NCBI GenBank assembly: GCA_947374485.1 | Contig: CANCCF010000121.1 | Span: 1 to 11,869, forward strand | Source: Comamonadaceae bacterium | Lineage (GTDB): Bacteria > Pseudomonadota > Gammaproteobacteria > Burkholderiales > Burkholderiaceae_C | Reading direction: 5' to 3' | DNA: 11,869 nt | Shown here: positions 5,078 to 11,869 of the stretch, piece after piece | Layout of the letters: each line of letters begins with the position of its first letter | Numbering within the stretch: the stretch's first letter is position 1 | Translations under genes and position numbers: made by a program | The notes under the pieces: generated by a model | Databases searched by the model: none | What the model was told of the DNA's origin: nothing | The model's input: only the letters and a program-made list of their open reading frames with translations

Positions 5078-7948
5078 ATGAGTGATTCCGTGTCGTCTGT
5101 TTACCAAGCGTACCAAAACAATACCTACCTGTTTGGTGGCAATGCTCCCTACGTCGAAGAGATGTATGAGAACTACCTGGCCAACCCGGGAAGCGTTCCC
5201 GATTCCTGGCGCGAGTATTTTGATGCCCTGAGCCATGTGCCCGCAGTCGACGGCAGCAATGCCAAGGACGTGCCCCATATGCCGGTCATCAACGCCTTTG
5301 CCGAGCGCGCCAAGGCCGGCGGCACCAAGGTCGTCATGGCCAGTGCCGACGCTGAAATGGGCCGCAAGCGCACCGCAGCACAGCAGCTCATCGCCGCTTA
5401 CCGCAACGTCGGTCAGCGCTGGGCCGATCTGGATCCGCTCAAGCGCACCGAGCGCCCGGCCATTCCCGACTTGGATCCGGCGTACTTCGGTTTCACCGAC
5501 GCCGACCAGGAAACCGTGTTCGACACCAGCAACACCTTCTTCGGCAAGAACAGCATGTCGCTGCGCGAGCTGCTCAACGCGCTGCGCGAAACATACTGCG
5601 GCACCCTGGGTGCCGAGTACATGTACACCACCGACCAGGCTGAAAAGCGCTGGTGGCAGCAAAAGCTCGAAACCATCCGCAGCAAGCCCAATTTCACATC
5701 CGACAAAAAGAAATCCATCCTCGAGCGCCTCACCGCTGCCGAAGGACTGGAGCGCTTTTTGCACACCAAGTTTGTCGGCCAGAAGCGCTTCTCGCTCGAA
5801 GGCGGCGAGAGCTTCATCGCCGCCATGGACGAGCTGATCCAGGGCGCGGGCGCCAAGGGTGTGCAGGAAGTGGTGATTGGCATGGCCCACCGCGGCCGCC
5901 TCAACGTGCTGGTCAACACCATGGGCAAAATGCCCAAGGACCTGTTTGCCGAGTTCGACCACACCGCCCCCGAAGACCTGCCCGCCGGTGACGTGAAGTA
6001 CCACCAAGGCTTCAGCTCCGACCTCTCCACCCCCGGCGGCCCGGTGCACCTGTCGCTGGCCTTCAACCCTTCGCACCTGGAAATCGTCAACCCCGTGGTC
6101 GAGGGCTCGGTGCGGGCCCGCATGGACCGCCGTGGCGACATCAAGGGCGCGCAGGTGCTGCCAGTGCTGGTGCACGGTGACTCGGCCTTTGGCGGCCAGG
6201 GCGTGAACCAGGAAACCCTGGCGCTGGCCCAAACCCGTGGCTACACCACGGGCGGCACAGTCCACATCATCATCAACAACCAGATCGGCTTCACCACCTC
6301 GGACCCGCGCGACATGCGCTCTTCGGTGTATTGCACCGACATCGTCAAGATGGTGGAAGCGCCCGTGTTGCACGTGAATGGCGACGACCCCGAAGCCGTG
6401 GTGCTGGCCACGCAGCTGGCACTCGAATACCGCATGACCTTCTGCAAGGACGTGGTGCTCGACATCGTCTGCTACCGCAAGCTCGGCCACAACGAGCAGG
6501 ACACCCCGGCGCTGACCCAGCCGCTGATGTACAAGAAGATTGCCCAGCACCCCGGCACCCGCAAGCTCTACGCCGACCGCCTGGCCTCGCAAGGCCTGGG
6601 CGAGTCCCTGGGCGACGACATGGCCAAGGCATACCGCGCCGCCATGGACGCTGGCAAACATACCGCAGACCCGGTGCTGACCAACTTCAAGAGCAAGTTT
6701 GCCGTCGACTGGGCACCCTTCCTGGGCAAGAAGTGGACCGACGCCGGTGACACCGCCGTGCCCATGGCCGAGTGGAAACGCCTGGCCGAGCGCATCACCA
6801 CCATCCCTGAGAACGTGACTCCGCACAACCTGGTAAAGAAAGTGCTGGACGACCGCGCTGCCATGGGCCGTGGTGACACGCCGGTGGACTGGGGCATGGG
6901 CGAGGCCATGGCCTTTGCTTCGCTGGTGGCCAGTGGCTACCCGGTGCGCCTGTCGGGTGAAGACAGCGGACGCGGCACCTTTACGCACCGCCACGCTGTC
7001 ATCCATGACCAGAACCGCGAAAAGTGGGACACCGGCACCTATGTGCCCCTGTCCAACGCGGCCGACAACCAGGCCCCGTTTGTGGTCATCGACTCCATCC
7101 TGTCCGAAGAGGCCGTGCTGGCTTTCGAGTACGGTTATGCGTCCACCGACCCCAACACCCGGGTGATCTGGGAAGCCCAGTTTGGCGACTTTGCCAACGG
7201 CGCGCAGGTGGTGATCGACCAGTTCATCGCCTCTGGCGAAGTGAAGTGGGGCCGCGTCAATGGCATCACCCTGATGCTGCCACACGGCTACGAAGGCCAG
7301 GGCCCTGAGCACAGCTCGGCGCGCCTGGAGCGCTTCATGCAATTGGCGGCCGACACCAATATGCAGATCGTGCAGCCCACCACCGCCAGCCAGATCTTCC
7401 ACGTGCTGCGCCGCCAGATGGTGCGCAACCTGCGCAAGCCTCTGGTCATCATGACGCCCAAGTCGCTCTTGCGGAACAAGGACGCCACCTCCACGCTGGC
7501 CGAGTTCACCAAGGGCAGTTTCCAGACCATCATCCCGGAGCAAAAAGAGCTCAAGGCCGACAAGGTCAAGCGCCTGGTGGCCTGCTCCGGCAAGGTCTAT
7601 TACGACCTGGTGAAGAAGCGCGAAGAGCGCGGCCAGGACGACGTCGCCATCGTGCGGGTCGAGCAGCTCTACCCATTCCCGCACAAGGCCTTCTCCACCG
7701 AGCTGAAGAAGTACCCCAACGTGAGCGAAGTGGTGTGGTGCCAGGACGAGCCGCAAAACCAGGGTGCCTGGTTCTTTGTGCAGCACTACCTGCACGAGAA
7801 CATGCTGGAAGGCCAGCGCCTGGGTTACTCCGGCCGCGCCGCCTCGGCATCTCCCGCAGTGGGCTATGCCCACCTGCACCAGGAACAGCAAAAAGCGCTG
7901 GTCGAAGGTGCATTCGGCAAGCTCAAGGGCTTTGTCCTCACCAAATAA
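5078..7948 (+). CDS. sucA: 2-oxoglutarate dehydrogenase E1 component
   Basis: A 956-residue thiamine-diphosphate enzyme that decarboxylates 2-oxoglutarate and passes the succinyl group to the lipoyl arm of the E2. This is the entry step of the TCA-cycle complex in the cytoplasm. The N-terminal segment with YLFGGNAPYVEEMYENY (17-33) and SWREYF (43-48) is the E2-binding arm typical of SucA. GMAHRGRLNVL (268-278) holds the active-site His. The diphosphate-binding region runs from GDSAFGGQG (367-375) to INNQIGF (399-405). GYEGQGPEHSSARLER (737-752) is in the transketolase-like pyrimidine domain. The length is close to E. coli SucA (933). GGAGG at 5063-5067 sets the start. The gene heads an operon with odhB starting 18 nt after its stop. 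Nothing is truncated or missing. Confidence 0.98.
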   Translation: MSDSVSSVYQAYQNNTYLFGGNAPYVEEMYENYLANPGSVPDSWREYFDALSHVPAVDGSNAKDVPHMPVINAFAERAKAGGTKVVMASADAEMGRKRTAAQQLIAAYRNVGQRWADLDPLKRTERPAIPDLDPAYFGFTDADQETVFDTSNTFFGKNSMSLRELLNALRETYCGTLGAEYMYTTDQAEKRWWQQKLETIRSKPNFTSDKKKSILERLTAAEGLERFLHTKFVGQKRFSLEGGESFIAAMDELIQGAGAKGVQEVVIGMAHRGRLNVLVNTMGKMPKDLFAEFDHTAPEDLPAGDVKYHQGFSSDLSTPGGPVHLSLAFNPSHLEIVNPVVEGSVRARMDRRGDIKGAQVLPVLVHGDSAFGGQGVNQETLALAQTRGYTTGGTVHIIINNQIGFTTSDPRDMRSSVYCTDIVKMVEAPVLHVNGDDPEAVVLATQLALEYRMTFCKDVVLDIVCYRKLGHNEQDTPALTQPLMYKKIAQHPGTRKLYADRLASQGLGESLGDDMAKAYRAAMDAGKHTADPVLTNFKSKFAVDWAPFLGKKWTDAGDTAVPMAEWKRLAERITTIPENVTPHNLVKKVLDDRAAMGRGDTPVDWGMGEAMAFASLVASGYPVRLSGEDSGRGTFTHRHAVIHDQNREKWDTGTYVPLSNAADNQAPFVVIDSILSEEAVLAFEYGYASTDPNTRVIWEAQFGDFANGAQVVIDQFIASGEVKWGRVNGITLMLPHGYEGQGPEHSSARLERFMQLAADTNMQIVQPTTASQIFHVLRRQMVRNLRKPLVIMTPKSLLRNKDATSTLAEFTKGSFQTIIPEQKELKADKVKRLVACSGKVYYDLVKKREERGQDDVAIVRVEQLYPFPHKAFSTELKKYPNVSEVVWCQDEPQNQGAWFFVQHYLHENMLEGQRLGYSGRAASASPAVGYAHLHQEQQKALVEGAFGKLKGFVLTK

Positions 7949-7966
7949 AACACGGAAAGAATTGAT

Positions 7967-9232
7967 ATGGCTATCGTAGAAGTTAAGGTCCCCCAGCTCT
8001 CGGAATCCGTTGCTGAGGCCACCCTGTTGCAGTGGAAGAAGAAGGTCGGTGACCTGGTTACCGCCGATGAAACCCTGATCGAAATCGAGACGGATAAAGT
8101 GGTGATGGAAGTCCCCGCTCCCGCCTCCGGCGTGCTGATGGAAGTGGTGCAGGGCGATGGCGCCACGGTGGCGGCCGAGCAGCTCATCGCCCGCATCGAC
8201 ACCGACGGCAAGGTGGGCGCAGCCGCTCCCGCCGCTGCCGCAGCACCCGCCGCCGCAGCTCCTGCAGCTGCTGCTTCCGCACCCGCTGCTGCCGCAGCGT
8301 CCAGCAACAGCAAGGCCGGTGTGGCCATGCCCGCCGCCGCCAAGCTGATGGCCGACAACAACCTGGCCTCGGGTTCCGTGGGCGGCACTGGAAAAGACGG
8401 CCGCGTTACCAAGGGTGATGTGCTGGCCGCGGTGGCTGGTGGCGTTCAATCCACCGCTGCCGTCATCCCCACCGGCGTGCCCACCAAGCTGCTGCCGCAA
8501 GTGGCAACCCCCAAGGCCCCAAGCCTGGGCGACCGCCCCGAGCAGCGCGTGCCCATGACCCGCCTGCGCGCCCGCGTGGCCGAGCGCCTGCTGCAGTCGC
8601 AAAGCAGCAACGCGATTCTCACCACCTTCAACGAAATCAACATGGCCCCGGTCATGGACATGCGCAAGCGCATGCAAGAGCGTTTCGAGAAGGAACACGG
8701 CTGCAAGCTCGGATTCATGAGCTTCTTCGTCAAGGCGGCCGTGCATGCCCTGAAGAAGTTCCCGGTGCTCAATGCGTCAGTGGACGGCAACGACATCGTC
8801 TACCACGGCTACTTCGACATCGGCATCGCCGTGGGTTCGCCCCGTGGCCTGGTGGTGCCGATTTTGCGCAACGCCGACCAGATGAGCTTTGCCGAGATCG
8901 AGAAAAAGATTGCCGAGTTCGGCGTCAAGGCCCGTGACGGCAAGCTGGGCATGGAAGAAATGACCGGCGGTACCTTCTCCATCTCCAATGGCGGCACCTT
9001 CGGCTCCATGATGTCCACCCCCATCATCAACCCTCCACAAAGCGCCATCCTGGGGGTGCACGCCACCAAGGACCGCGCCATGGTGGAAAACGGTCAAGTG
9101 GTGGTTCGCCCCATGAACTACTTCGCCATGTCCTACGACCACCGCATCATCGACGGCCGCGAAGCCGTGCTGGGCTTGGTTGCGATGAAGGAAGCTTTGG
9201 AAGACCCAGCCCGTCTGCTGTTTGATATCTAA
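7967..9232 (+). CDS. odhB: 2-oxoglutarate dehydrogenase E2, dihydrolipoamide succinyltransferase (sucB)
   Basis: A 421-residue core protein of the complex that moves the succinyl group from the E1 to CoA, giving succinyl-CoA. The lipoyl domain spans about 1-80, with the lipoylated Lys44 in ETDKVVMEV. An Ala/Pro-rich flexible linker follows (about 84-113). The small E1/E3-binding domain is at about 116-156 and includes GKDGRVTKGDVL (142-153). The catalytic acyltransferase domain runs from about 192 to the end, with His392 and Asp396 in the DHRIIDG motif. A single lipoyl domain and EIETDKVVMEVPAPASG mark it as the oxoglutarate rather than the pyruvate E2. A weak GGAAAG (7954-7959) precedes the ATG by 7 nt. 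The gap to sucA is only 18 nt, so the two are co-transcribed. Confidence 0.97.
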   Translation: MAIVEVKVPQLSESVAEATLLQWKKKVGDLVTADETLIEIETDKVVMEVPAPASGVLMEVVQGDGATVAAEQLIARIDTDGKVGAAAPAAAAAPAAAAPAAAASAPAAAAASSNSKAGVAMPAAAKLMADNNLASGSVGGTGKDGRVTKGDVLAAVAGGVQSTAAVIPTGVPTKLLPQVATPKAPSLGDRPEQRVPMTRLRARVAERLLQSQSSNAILTTFNEINMAPVMDMRKRMQERFEKEHGCKLGFMSFFVKAAVHALKKFPVLNASVDGNDIVYHGYFDIGIAVGSPRGLVVPILRNADQMSFAEIEKKIAEFGVKARDGKLGMEEMTGGTFSISNGGTFGSMMSTPIINPPQSAILGVHATKDRAMVENGQVVVRPMNYFAMSYDHRIIDGREAVLGLVAMKEALEDPARLLFDI

Positions 9233-9245
9233 ATAAGCTCCCTTG

Positions 9246-9293
9246 AACCTGCCCGTCTGGCCCGACTCACTGTCATGCCGGGCGGCAGGTTTT
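9246..9293 (+). terminator. Terminator-like hairpin between odhB and lpdA (possible attenuator)
   Basis: AACCTGCC (9246-9253) pairs perfectly with GGCAGGTT (9284-9291). Inside it, GCCCG (9260-9264) pairs with CGGGC (9279-9283), leaving a 6-nt bulge on the left arm and a 14-nt loop. The right arm runs into TTTTCTC (9290-9296), a short U-rich tail. The structure starts 13 nt after the odhB stop and ends 16 nt before the lpdA Shine-Dalgarno. Partial termination or mRNA processing here would lower E3 relative to E1/E2. The T-run is short, so full termination is unlikely. Confidence 0.5.
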
Positions 9294-9319
9294 CTCACAT
9301 ATACGAACAGGAATTCCCC

Positions 9320-10747
9320 ATGAGCAAACAATTTGACGTCGTCGTGATCGGCGCAGGCCCCGGCGGCTACATCGCCGCCATCCGCGCAGCCCAGCTGGGC
9401 TTTAACACCGCTTGCATCGACGAGTGGAAAAATGAAAAAGGTGGCCCCGCACCCGGCGGCACCTGCACCAATGTCGGTTGCATTCCATCCAAAGCGCTGC
9501 TGCAGTCCAGCGAGCATTTCGACCAGGCCAACCACCACTTTGCCGAGCACGGCATCGAGGCCAAGGGCGTGACCATGGATGTGGCCAAGATGCTGGCGCG
9601 CAAGAACACCGTGGTGAAGCAAAACAACGACGGCATTCTGTACCTGCTGAAGAAGAACAAGATCACTTTCCTGCATGGCCGTGGCTCGTTCGTGAAAGCC
9701 GTTGACGGCGGCTTCGAGATCAAGGTGGCGGGTGCTGCCGAAGAAGTCATCACCGGCAAGCACATCATCATCGCCACCGGTTCCAACGCGCGTGCGCTGC
9801 CCGGCGTGCCCTTCGATGAAGTCAACATCCTGTCCAACGACGGCGCCCTCAACATCGGTGCGGTGCCCAAGAAACTGGGCCTGATCGGCTCCGGCGTGAT
9901 CGGCCTGGAAATGGGCTCCGTCTGGCGTCGTCTGGGCTCTGAAGTCACCATCCTCGAAGGTCTGCCCACCTTCCTGGGCGCGGTGGACGAGCAAGTTGCC
10001 AAGGAAGCCCACAAGGCCTTCACCAAGCAGGGTCTGAAGATCGAGCTTGGCGTCAAGGTCGGCGAGATCAAGTCCGGCAAGAAGGGCGTGTCTGTGGCTT
10101 ACACCAACGCCAAGGGCGAAGCCGTGGCGCTGGAGGTGGACAAGCTCATCGTGTCGGTCGGCCGCGTGCCCAACACCATTGGTCTCGCGGCAGATGCCGT
10201 GGGCCTGGCGCTGGACGAGCGTGGCGCGATTGTGGTGGACGGCGACTGCAAGACCAACCTGCCCAACGTCTGGGCGGTGGGTGACGTGGTGCGCGGCCCC
10301 ATGCTGGCGCACAAGGCCGAAGAAGAGGGCGTGGCCGTGGCCGAGCGCATTGCCGGTCAGCACGGCCATGTGAACTTCAACACCATCCCATGGGTCATTT
10401 ACACCAGCCCCGAGATCGCCTGGGTCGGCCGCACCGAGCAGCAGCTCAAAGCCGATGGCGTTGCCTACAAGGCCGGCTCCTTCCCCTTCCTGGCCAATGG
10501 CCGCGCCCGTGCTTTGGGCGACACCACCGGCTTCGTCAAATTCCTGGCCGATGCCAAGACCGACGAAATCCTGGGCGTGCACATCGTGGGCCCGCAGGCC
10601 AGCGAGCTGATCGCCGAGGCTGTGGTAGCCATGGAGTTCAAGGCCAGCGCCGAAGACATTGCGCGCATTTGCCATGCGCACCCCAGCTTGAGCGAAGCCA
10701 CCAAGGAAGCGGCACTGGCCGTGGACAAGCGCACGCTCAACTTCTAA
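9320..10747 (+). CDS. lpdA: Dihydrolipoamide dehydrogenase, E3 component
   Basis: A 475-residue FAD flavoprotein that reoxidises the dihydrolipoyl arm of the E2 and passes electrons to NAD+. The FAD-binding GAGPGG is at 11-16. The redox disulfide is Cys49/Cys54 in GGTCTNVGCIPSK. The NAD-binding GSGVIG is at 190-195, the second FAD motif around Gly321-Asp322, and the catalytic His454/Glu459 pair is in HAHPSLSEA, supplied to the partner subunit of the dimer. The loop GGPAPGG before the disulfide is longer than in E. coli Lpd, which I take to be normal for betaproteobacterial E3. The frame is open from an ATG at 9275, but that start lies inside the terminator-like hairpin. The ATG at 9320 has AGGA at 9309-9312 and begins the Rossmann strand as homologues do. 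The gene sits behind odhB and runs without a gap into zapE. It could also serve other lipoyl complexes. Confidence 0.97.
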   Translation: MSKQFDVVVIGAGPGGYIAAIRAAQLGFNTACIDEWKNEKGGPAPGGTCTNVGCIPSKALLQSSEHFDQANHHFAEHGIEAKGVTMDVAKMLARKNTVVKQNNDGILYLLKKNKITFLHGRGSFVKAVDGGFEIKVAGAAEEVITGKHIIIATGSNARALPGVPFDEVNILSNDGALNIGAVPKKLGLIGSGVIGLEMGSVWRRLGSEVTILEGLPTFLGAVDEQVAKEAHKAFTKQGLKIELGVKVGEIKSGKKGVSVAYTNAKGEAVALEVDKLIVSVGRVPNTIGLAADAVGLALDERGAIVVDGDCKTNLPNVWAVGDVVRGPMLAHKAEEEGVAVAERIAGQHGHVNFNTIPWVIYTSPEIAWVGRTEQQLKADGVAYKAGSFPFLANGRARALGDTTGFVKFLADAKTDEILGVHIVGPQASELIAEAVVAMEFKASAEDIARICHAHPSLSEATKEAALAVDKRTLNF

Positions 10748-11848
10748 ATGGCGTCAGTTCGCGAGACCTACGAAGCGGAACTGACCGCGCGTGGGTACCA
10801 AGCCGACCCGGCGCAGCTGCGCGCCGTGGACGCGCTGGAGCGCTGCGCCAGTGAGTGGGCCACCTACAAGGGCAAGCGCTCCAACTCCTTCAAGAAGTTG
10901 ATCAACCACCCGGACATTCCGCGCGGCGTCTACATGTATGGCGGGGTAGGGCGGGGCAAGAGCTTCCTGATGGACTGCTTTTTCAACGCCGTGCCGCTCA
11001 AACGCAAAACGCGCCTGCACTTCCACGAGTTCATGCGCGAGGTGCACCGTGAACTGGCCGACCTGCAGGGTACCGTCAACCCGCTGGATGAACTGGCCCG
11101 GCGCATGGCGCTGCGCTACAAACTGGTGTGCTTCGATGAGTTCCATGTGGCGGACATCACCGACGCCATGATCCTGCACCGGCTGCTCTCGGCCATGTTC
11201 GATAACGGCATCGGCTTTGTCACCACCTCCAACTTCAAGCCCGACGACTTGTACCCCGGGGGCTTGCACCGCAATCGCATCCTGCCCGCCATTGAGCTGC
11301 TCAACAGCACCATGGAGGTGCTCAGCGTGGACAACGGCACCGACTACCGCCGCCGCACTTTGGAGGCCGTCAAGCTCTACCACTGCCCGCTGGGGCCGGA
11401 GGCCGACGCGGCCATGATGGCGGCCTTCAACGCCCTGGCCGAGCAGCAGGACGAGGACCCGATTCTGAACATTGAGGCGCGCCAGATCCGCGCCTGGCGC
11501 AAAGCCGGTGGCATGGTCTGGTTCAACTTCAAGACCCTGTGCGGCGGCCCGCGCTCGCAAAACGACTATCTGGAAATTGCGTCCCGTTTCCACACCGTGT
11601 TTGTGAGTGATGTGCCGCAGATGTCGGTGCGTCTGGCGTCCGAAGCACGGCGCTTCACCTGGTTGGTGGACGTGCTCTATGACCGGCGCGTGAAACTGTT
11701 TTTGTCGGCCGAGTGCGAGCCCGAAGCGCTGTACACCGAGGGCCCGATGGCGCATGAGTTTCCGCGCACCGTCTCGCGCCTGAACGAAATGCAGTCCAAA
11801 GAATACCTGGCGCTGGAGCGCCGCGTGGTGGACACGGGGCTGACATGA
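10748..11848 (+). CDS. zapE: ZapE / AFG1-type P-loop ATPase
   Basis: A 366-residue cytoplasmic ATPase. In E. coli, ZapE (about 375 residues) associates with the FtsZ ring under stress; eukaryotic relatives (Afg1/LACE1) act on mitochondrial proteins. Walker A is GGVGRGKS (65-72) preceded by GVYMY, Walker B is LVCFDEF (126-132), and a TTSN sensor segment is at 159-162. HFHEFMREVH (91-100) and DDLYPGGLHR (166-175) are also characteristic of the family. The ATG begins at the base right after the lpdA TAA, and no Shine-Dalgarno is visible in the end of lpdA, so translation is probably coupled to lpdA. Nothing in the sequence explains why a division-linked ATPase shares an operon with E3. The Zap function is transferred from E. 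coli; the family assignment is firm. Confidence 0.93.
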   Translation: MASVRETYEAELTARGYQADPAQLRAVDALERCASEWATYKGKRSNSFKKLINHPDIPRGVYMYGGVGRGKSFLMDCFFNAVPLKRKTRLHFHEFMREVHRELADLQGTVNPLDELARRMALRYKLVCFDEFHVADITDAMILHRLLSAMFDNGIGFVTTSNFKPDDLYPGGLHRNRILPAIELLNSTMEVLSVDNGTDYRRRTLEAVKLYHCPLGPEADAAMMAAFNALAEQQDEDPILNIEARQIRAWRKAGGMVWFNFKTLCGGPRSQNDYLEIASRFHTVFVSDVPQMSVRLASEARRFTWLVDVLYDRRVKLFLSAECEPEALYTEGPMAHEFPRTVSRLNEMQSKEYLALERRVVDTGLT

Positions 11849-11869
11849 ATGTTCATCAACGGCGTGCCC
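11845..11869 (+). CDS. Possible start of a further gene overlapping zapE by ATGA (partial)
   Basis: An ATG at 11845 overlaps the zapE TGA in the pattern ATGA, which usually marks a translationally coupled gene. Only eight codons (MNVHQRRA) are in the window. A second in-frame-independent ATG at 11849 (MFINGVP) is an alternative. A GGGG run at 11836-11839 could serve as a weak ribosome binding site. Nothing can be said about the product. Confidence 0.3.

Noticed and set aside
4921..5085. A 54-codon frame overlapping the sucA start, considered as a leader peptide
   Set aside because: There is no Shine-Dalgarno before its ATG, the peptide shows no regulatory codon run or membrane segment, and the open frame extends upstream into prpE, so it is probably chance.
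8217..8310. Ala-codon repeat in odhB as a possible unstable repeat tract
   Set aside because: It encodes the normal Ala/Pro linker of the E2 with mixed GCC, GCT and GCA codons, so it is not a pure nucleotide repeat.
5033..8746. A 1237-codon open frame on the minus strand opposite sucA and odhB
   Set aside because: Its product is rich in His, Gly, Val and Leu with no domain, it lies fully opposite two certain genes, and GC-rich third positions in the sense frame remove antisense stops. It is a shadow, as are the long minus-strand frames at 2939-4747 and 8777-10681.
9275..9319. Longer N-terminus for lpdA starting at 9275
   Set aside because: The ATG lies within the loop of the terminator-like hairpin, and the extra 15 residues precede the usual E3 start. 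The AGGA at 9309 fits the ATG at 9320.
9434..9490. Extended loop before the E3 disulfide as an unusual insertion
   Set aside because: As I recall, the same longer loop and the GGTCTNVGC wording are normal in betaproteobacterial E3 proteins.

Overview
The window is 11.9 kb of GC-rich, tightly packed chromosomal DNA. It looks like core genome of a betaproteobacterium, probably order Burkholderiales and most likely family Comamonadaceae (Rhodoferax- or Polaromonas-like). This rests on the gene order sucA-odhB-lpdA-zapE, the wording of the E1, E2 and E3 proteins (for example the extended loop before the disulfide of the E3) and the strong G/C bias at third codon positions. No similarity search was possible, so the taxonomy is inference.

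Left part, minus strand (1-2022): a leftward gene set made of a secreted NlpC/P60 cell-wall peptidase, an RhlE-type DEAD-box RNA helicase 8 nt behind it, and the first 48 codons of a single-pass membrane protein 30 nt further on, which runs off the window. The peptidase and helicase are probably co-transcribed. An AT-rich divergent intergenic region (2023-2215) separates this block from the rightward genes.

Middle, plus strand (2216-4885): an isochorismatase-family cysteine hydrolase of unknown substrate, then prpE (propionyl-CoA synthetase) without the other methylcitrate-cycle genes beside it.

Right part, plus strand (5078-11848): the complete 2-oxoglutarate dehydrogenase complex, with sucA (E1), odhB/sucB (E2) and lpdA (E3). 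It is followed with zero spacing by zapE, an AFG1-type ATPase linked in E. coli to cell division. A further gene appears to start in a 4-base ATGA overlap with the end of zapE and leaves the window. E1, E2 and E3 together oxidise 2-oxoglutarate to succinyl-CoA, CO2 and NADH. A terminator-like hairpin lies between odhB and lpdA and could tune E3 relative to E1/E2.

I see no mobile element, CRISPR array, tRNA, rRNA, defence system or novel gene cluster. The points worth a second look are small: hairpins placed at translation starts, the terminator-like structure inside the operon, a possibly leaderless peptidase transcript, the coupling of zapE to a TCA-cycle operon, and the isolated prpE. Promoter calls are by eye and weak.
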